A DNA stretch of 51,467 nt from Zobellella iuensis (GTDB lineage: Bacteria > Pseudomonadota > Gammaproteobacteria > Enterobacterales > Aeromonadaceae), in assembly GCF_016746085.1 (NCBI RefSeq), contig NZ_JAERTZ010000011.1, positions 1 to 51,467 on the forward strand, given 5' to 3'. A program made the translations under genes and the position numbers. This document shows, piece after piece, positions 17,452 to 27,600 of the stretch (the first letter of the stretch is position 1; every line of letters starts with the position of its first letter). The notes beneath the pieces are model-generated. The model saw only the letters and a program-made list of their open reading frames with translations. It did no database searches and was not told the origin of the DNA.

Positions 17452-19219
17452 TCATCTCCCCCAGGGCAAGGGCACCTTCGGCCTGCTGCTGGATTACGTT
17501 TACCGGGACAAGCGCCTGCTGGTGAAGGCCCTGCTGCTGTTGCTGCTGGCCACCGCGGCCGACGTGGCCGGCCCCCTGCTGGCCAAGGTGTTCATCGACG
17601 ACTACCTGCTGGCGGGCCACCTGCCCCTCTGGCCGGTGGCGGGGCTGGCGGCGACCTATGTGCTGGCCCAGGTGGCCGCCGCCTGGCTCAGGTACCAGCA
17701 GACCCTGCGCTTCACCGAGATGGCGCTGGCGGCGGTGCTGGACATACGCCAGAAGGTGTTCGCCCATGTGCAGCAACTGCCCATGGCCTTTTTCGACCGG
17801 GCCATGACCGGCCGGCTGGTGAGCCGGGTCACCAACGACACCGAGGCGATCAAGGATCTCTATGTGCAGTTCTTGTCGGTGGTGCTGACCAACCTGGTGC
17901 TGCTGGTGGGCATCATCATCGCCATGGCCTGGCTCAACCCCCAACTGATGCTGGTGGCGCTGCTGCTGATCCCGGCGGTGGTGGGGGTCATCTACCTGTA
18001 CCAGAAGTTGAGCGGCCAGGCGGTGGCCGACAGCCGCCAGTTGCGCTCGGAGATCAACAGCGACATCAGCGAGTCCATCGCCGGCATGGCGGTACTGCAG
18101 GCCTGCGGCCGCCAGCAGGCCGCCACCGAGCGTTTCGAGCAGCTCAACCAGCGTTATTACGCCGCCCGCATGCGCACCATCAAGGTCGGCGCCGCCCTGC
18201 TGCGCCCGGCCATCGATCTGCTCAGCGTGCTGGCCCTGCTCGGCATCCTGCAGGTGTTCGGCTGGCAGGTGGTCAACGGCGTGGCCGAGGTGGGGGTGCT
18301 GTACGCCTTCCTCAACTTTATGGGCCGCTTCACCGAGCCCCTGGCCGAGATCACCCAGCGCTTCAACCTCTACCAGCAGGCCATGGTGGCCGGAGACCGG
18401 GTCTACCAGCTGATGCACCAGCCGGTGCAGCACTACGGCCGGGCACTCGACAGCATCCCCGAAGGCGCGGTCGGCTTCAATGGAGTGGACTTCGCCTACC
18501 GGCCCGACAAGCCGGTGTTCCGCGGCCTGAGCCTGGACATTCCCGCCGGTGCCTTTATCGGGGTGGTGGGCCACACCGGCAGCGGCAAGAGCACCCTGCT
18601 CAACCTGCTGCTCAACTTCTATCCCCCCGGCGGCGGCGAGATCCGTCTCGACGGCCGGCCCCTGGCCGACTATAGCCGGGAAGCTCTGCGCCGGGGCATC
18701 GGTCTTATCCCCCAGGAGCCCTTTATCCTGGCCGGCAGCATCTACGACAATATCGACATGGGCCGGGGCCTGCCCCGCCGGCAGGTGGAAGAGGCCGCCC
18801 GCCAGGCCCACCTGCTGGAGCTGATAACGGGCCTGGAGCAGGGCCTGGACACCCGCCTGGGGGAGCGCGGCACCCGGCTGTCCACCGGCCAGCGCCAGCA
18901 ACTGGTGATCGCCCGGGCCCTGGCCGCCTCGCCCCGGATACTGCTGCTGGACGAAGCCACCGCCAACGTGGACAGCGAAACCGAGCAGGTGGTGCAGCGG
19001 GCGCTGAAGGCCCTGCACGGCAAGGTGACCCTGATAGTGGTGGCGCACCGGCTTTCCACCGTCAGCCAGGCCGACCGCATCCTGGTGATGGCCCACGGCG
19101 AGCTGGTGGAGCAAGGCAGCCACGCCGAGCTGATGGCCCTGCCCCAGGGCCGCTACCGGGCCATGTACCGGCTGCAGCAACAGGCCCGGCAGGTGGCGCT
19201 GGCGGAGCAGGAATCCTGA
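17441..19219 (+). CDS. mdlB: ABC transporter, permease/ATPase half-exporter MdlB
   Basis: A 592-residue partner of MdlA. The transmembrane domain (about residues 1-330) includes FFDRAMTGRLVSRVTNDTEAIKDL. The ATPase domain has Walker A GHTGSGKST near residue 377, signature LSTGQRQQL near 480 (Thr for the usual Gly) and Walker B ILLLDEATANVDSETE with the catalytic Glu present. Having one consensus and one degenerate half matches heterodimeric exporters. The 11-bp overlap with mdlA points to coupled translation. Confidence 0.92.
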   Translation: MKPDHLPQGKGTFGLLLDYVYRDKRLLVKALLLLLLATAADVAGPLLAKVFIDDYLLAGHLPLWPVAGLAATYVLAQVAAAWLRYQQTLRFTEMALAAVLDIRQKVFAHVQQLPMAFFDRAMTGRLVSRVTNDTEAIKDLYVQFLSVVLTNLVLLVGIIIAMAWLNPQLMLVALLLIPAVVGVIYLYQKLSGQAVADSRQLRSEINSDISESIAGMAVLQACGRQQAATERFEQLNQRYYAARMRTIKVGAALLRPAIDLLSVLALLGILQVFGWQVVNGVAEVGVLYAFLNFMGRFTEPLAEITQRFNLYQQAMVAGDRVYQLMHQPVQHYGRALDSIPEGAVGFNGVDFAYRPDKPVFRGLSLDIPAGAFIGVVGHTGSGKSTLLNLLLNFYPPGGGEIRLDGRPLADYSREALRRGIGLIPQEPFILAGSIYDNIDMGRGLPRRQVEEAARQAHLLELITGLEQGLDTRLGERGTRLSTGQRQQLVIARALAASPRILLLDEATANVDSETEQVVQRALKALHGKVTLIVVAHRLSTVSQADRILVMAHGELVEQGSHAELMALPQGRYRAMYRLQQQARQVALAEQES

Positions 19220-19472
19220 CCCGGAATCGCCGATAAATTCCGCAGTCGGAGCGGGCAAGGCAGAAAAAGACTGGCCGGCCGTTGCATTTCCTGCCGGCTT
19301 CGCGCAATGCTGTGCGGGTAAGCGGCAAAACCGTGTTCGATGTTTGCACGGCCAGCAATGAACCCGGCCATGCCGCAAATATTTTTTTAACCGGGGCCCC
19401 CAAGTAGCACCGCCAAGCTACGCTTTTTATATAAGAAGCCCTGAAACCGAAAGTGGCGCAGAGGGGACCTTT

Positions 19473-22400
19473 ATGGGCGCAATACAGCATGCAGAACATC
19501 CTCCTCTTGGCTACTCAGAGCAGGAGCCAGAGCCGGTGACCACACCACTACCCAAACCCACCCGGCGACGCTGGCGGTTGGTGCTGTGGCTGTTTGTGCT
19601 GCTGTTGCTGACGGCCTCGGCCGGGCTGGTGGGCTATGAAATGCGCACCTCCTGGCTCCAGGCCCGAGAGATCCCCCGTTATGCCCAAACCCTGACCTAT
19701 TCCCTCGAGCCCGGCGCCACCCAGGCGGTACGCTACCCCAGCCATGGCCCCTTCGATCAGCGCATGGGCTACACCCGGCTGCCGGAACTGCTCACCCGGC
19801 TGCAACAGAACAACTTCGTCATCGAGCAACAGGCCCAGTTTTCCCCGGCCCTGCTGGAATATACCCAGCGCGGCTTTTTCACCCCCTACCAGGAAAAAAC
19901 CCAGGCCGGGCTCTTTATCGACGACTGCCGGGCCGAATCCATCCACGACTACCGCTATCCCCAGCGCCACTACGAGCGCTTCGACCAGATACCGCCGCTG
20001 GTGGTAGGCAGCCTGCTGTTTATCGAAAACCGGGAGTTGCTCAATACCGAGCAGCCCCTGGCCAACCCGGCGGTGGACTGGCCCCGCTTCGCCAAGGCGG
20101 CCATGTCGCAGCTGGGCCGGGCCCTGGACATGCAGGACGACTCGGCCGGCGGCAGCACCCTGGCCACCCAGATCGAAAAATACCGCCACTCCCCGGGCGG
20201 CCTGACCCACTCCGCCAGCGAGAAGCTGCGCCAGATGATCTCCGCCAGCGTGCGCGCCTACCAGCACGGGCCCGAAACCCTGGAGGCCCGCAAGGCGGTG
20301 GCCCTGGACTACATCAACTCGGTGCCCCTGGCGGCCGCTCCCGGCCATGGCGAGGTGCACGGCCTGGGCGACGGCCTGTGGATCTGGTTCGGCAGTGAGC
20401 TTGAACGGGTCAACCAGTTGCTGGACCCCACCCGGAACCAGAACACCCCCCTGGCCGAGCAGGGCCAGGTCCTGCGCCAGGTGCTGGCGCTGATGATCGC
20501 CCAGCGCCGGCCTTCCTACTACCTGTTCCGGGGCCGGGACGACCTCAATGCCCTGGCCGACAGCTACCTGCGCATCCAGGCCCAGGCGGGCATCATCAGC
20601 CCGGCCCTGCGCGATGCCGCCCTCGGCCAGAAGCTGGTGTTCCGCAATTTCCGGGAAGACCCGGCCACCGTCTTTATCGACAACAACAAGACCCTGCAGG
20701 TGACCCGGGGGCGGCTGGCCAGCCTGCTGGGGCTTTCCCTCTACGAACTCGACCGGCTGGATCTCTCCGCCAGCACCACCCTCAACGCCGAACTGCAGCA
20801 GAAGGTAAGCGACTACCTGCACCGGCTGGCGGATCCGGATTTCGCCCGGGAAATCGGCCTGTTCGGCGAGCGGCTGCTGTCGCCGGAAAAAACCGCCGAC
20901 GTGCGCTACAGCTTTACCCTGTTCGAGCGCGGCGCCGACAGCTTCGACGTGCGGGTGCAAACCGACAACACCAACCAGCCGTTCGACATCAACGAGGGCA
21001 GCAAGCTGGAGCTGGGCTCCACCGCCAAGCTCAGGGTGCTGGCCACCTACCTGGAAATCATCGCCGAGCTGCATCAGCACTACGGCAGCAAGTCGGTCGA
21101 TAGCCTGCGCCAGCTCAACCCCGACCGGCAGGATCTGCTCAGCCGCTGGGCCATCGACTACCTGATCCGCACCCCGGATCGCAGCCTGCCCACCATGCTC
21201 AACGCCGCCCTGGAGCGGCGCTACTCCGCCAGTACCGGCGAGCGCTTCTTTACCGGCGGCGGCATGCACACCTTCGGCAACTTCCGCCGGGAGGACAACG
21301 GCCGCAACCCCACCCTGGTGGAGTCGCTGCGCGAGTCCATCAACCTGCCCTTTGTGCGGCTGATGCGGGACATAGTGCGCTACAGCATCCACCAGAGCGA
21401 AAACCGCACCCAACTGCTGGAAGACGACAAGGATCCGCGCCGCCAGGAATACCTGAGCCAGTTTGCCGACCGGGAAGGCCGGGTGTTCCTGCTGCGCTTC
21501 TGGCGCAAGTACCAGAGCAAGACCACCGAAGAGCGGCTGGACACCTTCTTCGACGGCCTGCGCCCCACGGCGGTACGGCTGGCGGCGGTGCACCGCTACC
21601 TGATGCCCGAGGCCAGCCCGGAGGAGTTTGCCGCCTTCCTGCAGGCCCGGCTGCCCAACGAGCGGCTGACCGAAAAACGCCTGGACGAACTCTACACCCG
21701 CTACGGGCCCGGCGCCTACAGCCTGCCGGACCAGGGCTATATCGCCCGGGTGCACCCGCTGGAACTCTGGCTGCTGAGCTATTTGCAGGCCTCGCCCGCG
21801 GCGACCTTCGCCGACGCGGCCGAAGCCAGCAAAGACGAGCGCCAGGAGGTATACGGCTGGCTGTTCAAGACCCGCCACCGCAGCGCCCGGGACAGCCGGC
21901 TGCGCATCATGCTGGAGGTGGAGGCCTTTTCCGACATCCACCAGCGCTGGCATCGGCTGGGCTTTCCCTTCGATCACCTGGTGCCCTCGCTGGCCACCGC
22001 CATCGGCAGCTCGGGCGACAAGCCCGCCGCCCTGGCGGAGCTGATCGGCATCATCCTCAACGACGGCGTGCGCCTGCCCACGGTACGTATCGACCAGCTG
22101 CACTTTGCCGCCCACACCCCCTACGAGGCCCGCCTGGGGCGAGTTCCCGGCCAGGGCAAACGGGTAATGAACAAGGAAGTGGCGGCGGCCCTGCGCAACG
22201 CCCTTTCCCTGGTGGTGGAAGGGGGTACCGCCCGCCGGCTGCAGGGCAGCTTCCGGCTGGAAGACGGCACCCCGCTGGTGCTGGGCGGCAAGACCGGCAC
22301 CGGCGACAACCGCATCGAAACCGTGGGCCGCGGCGGCCAGGTACTGAGCTCCCAGGCCCGCAACCGCACCGCCACCTTCGTGTTCTTCCTGGGCGACAAC

Positions 22401-22595
22401 CATTTCGGCACCCTCACCGCCTATGTGCCGGGCCGGGAATCGGACAAGTTCCGCTTTACCTCGGCCCTGCCGGTGCAGGTGCTGAAAGGCATGGAGCCGA
22501 TACTGCGGCCCTACCTGCAGCCGGGCGCCCGGAGCCAGTGCCAGCAGCAACTGGCCGCCAGCCCCGAGCCGAAGGAGGAGAAGGGTGAGACCTGA
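19473..22595 (+). CDS. Class A-type penicillin-binding protein (GT51 transglycosylase plus transpeptidase)
   Basis: A 1040-residue bitopic inner-membrane protein. A Pro/Arg-rich cytoplasmic start precedes one TM helix (LVLWLFVLLLLTASAGLVGY). A GT51-like domain follows, with FIENRELLNTEQPLANPAVDW, GGSTLATQIEKYRHSPGG near residue 226, then SEKLRQMISASVRA and LDYINSVPL. The transpeptidase domain carries the SxxK box STAK near residue 516, SIN in RESINLPFVRL, and KTGT near residue 940. It would polymerise and cross-link peptidoglycan. The GT51 motif sequences are divergent and the protein is longer than PBP1a/1b, so it is a distinct PBP1 subgroup rather than mrcA or mrcB. The start has GAGG upstream. 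Confidence 0.85.
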   Translation: MGAIQHAEHPPLGYSEQEPEPVTTPLPKPTRRRWRLVLWLFVLLLLTASAGLVGYEMRTSWLQAREIPRYAQTLTYSLEPGATQAVRYPSHGPFDQRMGYTRLPELLTRLQQNNFVIEQQAQFSPALLEYTQRGFFTPYQEKTQAGLFIDDCRAESIHDYRYPQRHYERFDQIPPLVVGSLLFIENRELLNTEQPLANPAVDWPRFAKAAMSQLGRALDMQDDSAGGSTLATQIEKYRHSPGGLTHSASEKLRQMISASVRAYQHGPETLEARKAVALDYINSVPLAAAPGHGEVHGLGDGLWIWFGSELERVNQLLDPTRNQNTPLAEQGQVLRQVLALMIAQRRPSYYLFRGRDDLNALADSYLRIQAQAGIISPALRDAALGQKLVFRNFREDPATVFIDNNKTLQVTRGRLASLLGLSLYELDRLDLSASTTLNAELQQKVSDYLHRLADPDFAREIGLFGERLLSPEKTADVRYSFTLFERGADSFDVRVQTDNTNQPFDINEGSKLELGSTAKLRVLATYLEIIAELHQHYGSKSVDSLRQLNPDRQDLLSRWAIDYLIRTPDRSLPTMLNAALERRYSASTGERFFTGGGMHTFGNFRREDNGRNPTLVESLRESINLPFVRLMRDIVRYSIHQSENRTQLLEDDKDPRRQEYLSQFADREGRVFLLRFWRKYQSKTTEERLDTFFDGLRPTAVRLAAVHRYLMPEASPEEFAAFLQARLPNERLTEKRLDELYTRYGPGAYSLPDQGYIARVHPLELWLLSYLQASPAATFADAAEASKDERQEVYGWLFKTRHRSARDSRLRIMLEVEAFSDIHQRWHRLGFPFDHLVPSLATAIGSSGDKPAALAELIGIILNDGVRLPTVRIDQLHFAAHTPYEARLGRVPGQGKRVMNKEVAAALRNALSLVVEGGTARRLQGSFRLEDGTPLVLGGKTGTGDNRIETVGRGGQVLSSQARNRTATFVFFLGDNHFGTLTAYVPGRESDKFRFTSALPVQVLKGMEPILRPYLQPGARSQCQQQLAASPEPKEEKGET

Positions 22596-22635
22596 GGGGT
22601 GTGAGCGTAAGGGGTAAGGCGTGAGGCCCTGAGCG
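22596..22635. repeat. Low-complexity GTGAG/GTAAGG stretch
   Basis: GTGTGAGCGTAAGG followed by GGTAAGGCGTGAGG fills the short gap between convergent genes. It looks like a degenerate dispersed simple repeat. No clear hairpin terminator is visible. Confidence 0.4.
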
Positions 22636-23034
22636 TTATTCCAACACCTCCAGCCGCACCGGCGCCACCCCGGCCCGCAGCATATTGAGCTCGCGCGCCG
22701 CCTGCTCCGACAGATCGATCACCCGCCCCCGGGTATAGGGGCCCCGATCGTTGATGCGCACCACCACCGAGCGCTGGTTGTTGAGGTTGGTCACCCGCAC
22801 CCGGCTGCCGAAAGGCAGCGTCTTGTGGGCGGCGGTGAGGGCGTTCTTGTCGAAACGTTCGCCGTTGGCGGTTTTGCGGCCATGGTGGCGCTGGCCGTAA
22901 AAGGAAGCCTGGCCCTCGGCGATGTAACGCGGCTCGGGCGGCGCGGACACCGGCTCGGGATCGCTGCTACAGGCCTGCACCAGCAGCACCACCGGCAGCC
23001 ACCACAGCCAGCGCAGATATATTGCTTTCACCAC
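22636..23034 (-). CDS. RlpA-like lipoprotein, septal-ring lytic transglycosylase family
   Basis: A 132-residue lipoprotein. The signal peptide ends in lipobox LVQAC with the lipidated Cys at 22. A short linker leads to a double-psi beta-barrel domain: [38 protein letters not shown], and [22 protein letters not shown], which contains the catalytic-type Asp. RlpA proteins cleave denuded glycan strands at division septa. The SPOR domain of full RlpA is missing, so this is the short form. Next to a peptidoglycan synthase, a role in the cell wall is plausible. Confidence 0.88.
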   Translation of the reverse strand: MVKAIYLRWLWWLPVVLLVQACSSDPEPVSAPPEPRYIAEGQASFYGQRHHGRKTANGERFDKNALTAAHKTLPFGSRVRVTNLNNQRSVVVRINDRGPYTRGRVIDLSEQAARELNMLRAGVAPVRLEVLE

Positions 23035-23050
23035 TGTACCTCATTGTTCG

Positions 23051-23392
23051 TTATTGCTGCTCCAGCCAGGCCACCAGCGCCACCGCCTCGGCGGGGCTCG
23101 CTACCCTCAGCTTGGGAATGCAGCAGATACCGAGCCGGGCGGCATAGGCGCGCAGGCTCTCGTTCAGGGCTGGGACGGATATTAACCGCTGTTGCCGTTG
23201 CCAGTACAGGCTGCCGTCTTCCCGCTGCGACAAAAGGTGCGGCCAGCCCTCGCCGTCGATCAGCCCGTCCCCCGCGTGGGGGTGATGGGCCTCGCAGTCG
23301 TCCGCGTTGGCCACCCAGGCATAGCCGTGGCCGTCCGCAAACTCGATGATCGCCGGCCAGGCGATGGGAACGGCTTGATAAACATCGTTCAT
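23051..23392 (-). CDS. Small conserved protein of unknown function
   Basis: A 113-residue soluble protein without signal peptide or membrane span. The start MNDVYQAVPIAWPAIIEFADG and the segment GDGLIDGEGWPHLL suggest a small alpha/beta fold. It may belong to the DUF4144 group found in marine gammaproteobacteria, but I cannot confirm this. The ATG at 23392 has GAGGAG 6 nt upstream; an upstream TTG lacks support. It lies 16 bp before the RlpA-like gene and may be co-transcribed with it. Confidence 0.7.
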   Translation of the reverse strand: MNDVYQAVPIAWPAIIEFADGHGYAWVANADDCEAHHPHAGDGLIDGEGWPHLLSQREDGSLYWQRQQRLISVPALNESLRAYAARLGICCIPKLRVASPAEAVALVAWLEQQ

Positions 23393-23533
23393 TTTCAACT
23401 CCTCACGGCTGTCTGCCGCCCCATCCGCGACGGTTGCCAGGGCCGTTGCCGGCCACTATACCTAAAGTGCTGCACGCCCACCGAGCCGGCCGCCCTGGCC
23501 GGCACCTGCAGCCCTCTCCCCAAGGAGCTGATG

Positions 23534-24100
23534 ATGAACCTCTCACCCTCTCTGCCCCGGCTAGGCCTCGGCCTGGTGCTGACGGCCCTGTGCGGCCCGG
23601 CCCTGAGTGCCACCGCAGAAGAAAAAATCGCCAGCGCCATGAGCGCGGCCCCCGCCTCCATCAGTGCCATGGCCACCATCCTCGACTGGCCGGACAACAT
23701 GGCCGACCCCATGCCCGAGCTGCGCCCCGGCAGCAACGGCTGGATTTGCCTGCCGGACATGCCCGCCACCCCCGGTAATGATCCCATGTGCCTGGACGAG
23801 GTATGGATGGGCTGGCTGCACGCCTGGATGACCAAGACCCAGCCCCAAATAGACAAGGTGGGTTTTGGCTACATGTTGCAGGGCGGTACCCCCGAAAGCA
23901 ACACCGATCCTTACGCCACCGGCCCCGCCGACGACAACGAATGGATCACCGAGGCGGTACCCCACCTGATGATACTGGTACCCGATGCCGCCATGCTCGA
24001 CGCCCTGCCCCACCAGCACGACAACGGCGGCCCCTGGGTGATGTGGCGTGACACCCCCTACGTCCATATCATGGCCCCCATGCCGCCCCATACCCCCTGA
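23534..24100 (+). CDS. Secreted protein of unknown function
   Basis: A 188-residue exported protein. The signal peptide ends near GPALSATA. The mature part has motifs GSNGWICLPDMPATPGND, MCLDEVWMGWL, VGFGYMLQGG, SNTDPYATGPADDNEWI, and a C-terminal GGPWVMWRDTPYVHIMAP. It appears to belong to a conserved family of periplasmic proteins in proteobacteria, but I know no function. Two Cys residues could form a disulfide. Start 23534 is preferred to the ATG one codon earlier because AGGAG is then 6 nt away. It ends at a bidirectional terminator. Confidence 0.75.
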   Translation: MNLSPSLPRLGLGLVLTALCGPALSATAEEKIASAMSAAPASISAMATILDWPDNMADPMPELRPGSNGWICLPDMPATPGNDPMCLDEVWMGWLHAWMTKTQPQIDKVGFGYMLQGGTPESNTDPYATGPADDNEWITEAVPHLMILVPDAAMLDALPHQHDNGGPWVMWRDTPYVHIMAPMPPHTP

Positions 24101-24115
24101 GCCGGCGGAATAACC

Positions 24116-24157
24116 ATAAAAAAGCCCCGCGGGCACAGGCACTCGCGGGGCTTGTTT
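24116..24157. terminator. Bidirectional rho-independent terminator
   Basis: The 10-bp stem AAGCCCCGCG (24122-24131) with CGCGGGGCTT (24144-24153) is followed by GTTTG on the plus strand and by a run of T on the minus strand. It lies between convergent genes and would end both transcripts. Confidence 0.85.
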
Positions 24158-24170
24158 GCCCTGTATCTCG

Positions 24171-24419
24171 TTAAATACCTAGTATCTTCTTGGCCTCGGA
24201 CAACAGGCGCATCGACTCATCGTGATCCCCCGCGTTATGCCGGGCCTCGCCCTCGGCCCTGAGCTCGGCCACCCTGGCCGCATCTTCCGCCGACAGCATC
24301 GGCATCTCTTCCAGCTTGGCATCGATCGCCCGCATCAGCCCGGGGCAACCATGGGCCAAGGCCGCCCCGCTCGCCAACAGCAATACCCCGGCCAGCAAGG
24401 TGGAAATCAAGGAACGCAT
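24171..24419 (-). CDS. Small secreted protein of unknown function
   Basis: An 82-residue protein with signal peptide MRSLISTLLAGVLLLASGAALA. The mature part is a short helical domain (HGCPGLMRAIDAKLEEM, then SAEDAARVAELRAEGEARHN, then DESMRLLSEAKKILGI), similar in layout to small periplasmic helical-hairpin proteins. The ATG at 24419 has GGAGGA 9 nt upstream, which rules out the longer frame starting at 24494. Function unknown. Confidence 0.75.
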   Translation of the reverse strand: MRSLISTLLAGVLLLASGAALAHGCPGLMRAIDAKLEEMPMLSAEDAARVAELRAEGEARHNAGDHDESMRLLSEAKKILGI

Positions 24420-24542
24420 GTTTACTTCCTCCAATGACTTATCGCCCCTTAAGGGTAGTGCAGTATCAAGAATCCAGAATTCGCCCCGCGCCACACTCCT
24501 GCCACCCTAACTACCGCCTTTACATGGTTTGCGCCTTCCTGG

Positions 24543-24583
24543 TGGAGCGCAGGCGGCCCGCCTGCCTTCCCGCGCAGCGGGAA
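24543..24583 (+). repeat. Dispersed double-hairpin element, copy 2
   Basis: This matches copy 1 at 8326-8366 in reverse orientation over 41 nt. The two differences (stem TTCCCGC with GCGGGAA here, TTCGCGC with GCGCGAA there) preserve pairing. It lies in the 273-bp gap 24420-24692 before the distal end of the CRISPR array; I see nothing else in that gap. Confidence 0.7.
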
Positions 24584-24692
24584 ACATGGGGTAGACCATC
24601 ATGCAGACGGGCCGTTCCCTGCGGAAGACAAGCATGCCATGTGCACCTCCCGGCGGAGGGCAAGACCCGCGCGCCATGCGACAAGATTCGGT

Positions 24693-27600
24693 CGTTTTAT
24701 CCCCGTGCCTGAGGGGAACGGTTCTCCGCCACCCTGGTGCTGTGCGGCAAGAGCGGTTCATCCCCGCGCCTGCGGGGAACGGAAGCGCCGCCACACCCCA
24801 TAGGGCACGCTACGCGGTTTATCCCCGCGCCTGCGGGGAACGGTGAAGTTCGGCTTCCCGTTCGATCAGCTGGGACGGTTTATCCCCGCGCCTGCGGGGA
24901 ACGGTTGGGGCTGTCGTCGCAAACCCAGCGGGCAAACGGTTTATCCCCGCGCCTGCGGGGAACGGTTGGCATAGATCAGCGCCAGCCCGGCAGGTTGCGG
25001 TTTATCCCCGCGCCTGCGGGGAACGGGCTAACTCGCCATGGCTGCACATATCGAGTCGTCGGTTTATCCCCGCGCCTGCGGGGAACGGCTCCGGATGGCA
25101 CTGCAAGAACTCGACAATGGCGGTTTATCCCCGCGCCTGCGGGGAACGGTCCCCGCGCCGCTGATAGGCTGCGTCGTTCACCGGTTTATCCCCGCGCCTG
25201 CGGGGAACGGCCGTTTTGCGGTTTGACGGCAGAGGGATTGTGCGGTTTATCCCCGCGCCTGCGGGGAACGGAATTAGTGGTTTCAGGTCGTGCCAGTCGT
25301 TTTCGGTTTATCCCCGCGCCTGCGGGGAACGGGCCTACACCTACGACGAGCGCGACCCCAAGACCGGTTTATCCCCGCGCCTGCGGGGAACGGGCCGGCG
25401 TTGGTGGGGGTGGTGCCCCATATTTCCGGTTTATCCCCGCGCCTGCGGGGAACGGTCGGTGATTATTGTCGATGAAGCGCAAGAGTTCGGTTTATCCCCG
25501 CGCCTGCGGGGAACGGGATTTTGGCGCCGTAGTGGCGTCCATTGGAGACGGTTTATCCCCGCGCCTGCGGGGAACGGTGTCGGCGCTGGTGCTGGCCAGA
25601 CAGGGCGAGCGGTTTATCCCCGCGCCTGCGGGGAACGGACAAGAACCTGATGCTGCGCATGGCCCAGCGCCGGTTTATCCCCGCGCCTGCGGGGAACGGC
25701 GCCACATCGCCTCGACTATGAGCTGGTCACGCGGTTTATCCCCGCGCCTGCGGGGAACGGAATAATAAATTACATTAATAGCGGGAAATACACGGTTTAT
25801 CCCCGCGCCTGCGGGGAACGGTGGGTGAGGACGGTCGCTACAAAGCCTCCATTCGGTTTATCCCCGCGCCTGCGGGGAACGGCTGGAAATCCCGGATCAT
25901 GTTGAACTCGAATCCCGGTTTATCCCCGCGCCTGCGGGGAACGGATAAGTCCCAGCGTCTCCGAGTGAAGGCAAGACGGTTTATCCCCGCGCCTGCGGGG
26001 AACGGTCATGGAGGTCTTGGTCTTCCTCGCTCATGTCCGGTTTATCCCCGCGCCTGCGGGGAACGGCCAGGGAGCGCGATGCCATGATTACCTCTTGTCG
26101 GTTTATCCCCGCGCCTGCGGGGAACGGTTGTCCTCTACCCGCAAGCCTACCCGGCTCGTCGGTTTATCCCCGCGCCTGCGGGGAACGGAGAGTTTCGCCC
26201 GGCAGATAGGGTGGGGCGGCCGGTTTATCCCCGCGCCTGCGGGGAACGGGGCATCGAGAAACACATTGCCCAGGGTAGACCCGGTTTATCCCCGCGCCTG
26301 CGGGGAACGGCTCGGCCAGGTTCCCGGGGAGTTTAAGCCCCCCGGTTTATCCCCGCGCCTGCGGGGAACGGTGTATGAGCGGGTCTGGCTGCCGGTGTGC
26401 ATGCGGTTTATCCCCGCGCCTGCGGGGAACGATCCGGATAGCTGACCGCCCCCGGCAGCAGCGACGGTTTATCCCCGCGCCTGCGGGGAACGGATCTTCA
26501 CTGCTCGGTACCTCCTCGCTAGCCTCGGTTTATCCCCGCGCCTGCGGGGAACGGCTCACCATATTTTGTATGCTCTTACCAAGTGGCGGTTTATCCCCGC
26601 GCCTGCGGGGAACGGTCGGCTATCACCATCTGCGCCTGGGCCATCTGCGGTTTATCCCCGCGCCTGCGGGGAACGGGTCCATTTTGTGGCTGATGTTGTC
26701 AATCCTGCCGGTTTATCCCCGCGCCTGCGGGGAACGGGCCATCAACAAGTGCCGCAACATCTGGGCCAGCGGTTTATCCCCGCGCCTGCGGGGAACGGGC
26801 CAGCCAACTGGTTGAACTGATCACCCACGGCGGTTTATCCCCGCGCCTGCGGGGAACGGTTCAGCGTTCTGTGAATGATGTTAAAAGTGAGCGGTTTATC
26901 CCCGCGCCTGCGGGGAACGGAGCGCGAGCACAGTCACACCGGGGTAATGCAGCGGTTTATCCCCGCGCCTGCGGGGAACGGTTCGTTGATGCTGGCCAAA
27001 AAACCTCGGTCGCCGGTTTATCCCCGCGCCTGCGGGGAACGGCACCCCGCAAAAGTTGCCATGTAGGTCAGAGGCGGTTTATCCCCGCGCCTGCGGGGAA
27101 CGGAACGGCAACGCTGGCGGAACAGCCGTGTGTAACGGTTTATCCCCGCGCCTGCGGGGAACGGGCTTAAACTCCGGTTTGTCGCTCGGCGGCTGCCGGT
27201 TTATCCCCGCGCCTGCGGGGAACGGGCAGGAAACCGTGTTCGGTGCCGTGTCGGTGTCGGTTTATCCCCGCGCCTGCGGGGAACGGGACCAGGTGAAGGA
27301 AAGATAGTCATGCAGAACCGGTTTATCCCCGCGCCTGCGGGGAACGGGGGCGACCAGTTGTTGTGCCAGGTTTTCTCCGCCGGTTTATCCCCGCGCCTGC
27401 GGGGAACGGCAATGGATGGCCCGCTGCTGAGCCATGGTGAGCGGTTTATCCCCGCGCCTGCGGGGAACGGTCCAGGGCGAAACCGGCCGGGGCCTGCTGC
27501 TCCGGTTTATCCCCGCGCCTGCGGGGAACGGATAACCTGATCGCCAACCGCGTGGATGCCGATCGGTTTATCCCCGCGCCTGCGGGGAACGGGGACCTAA

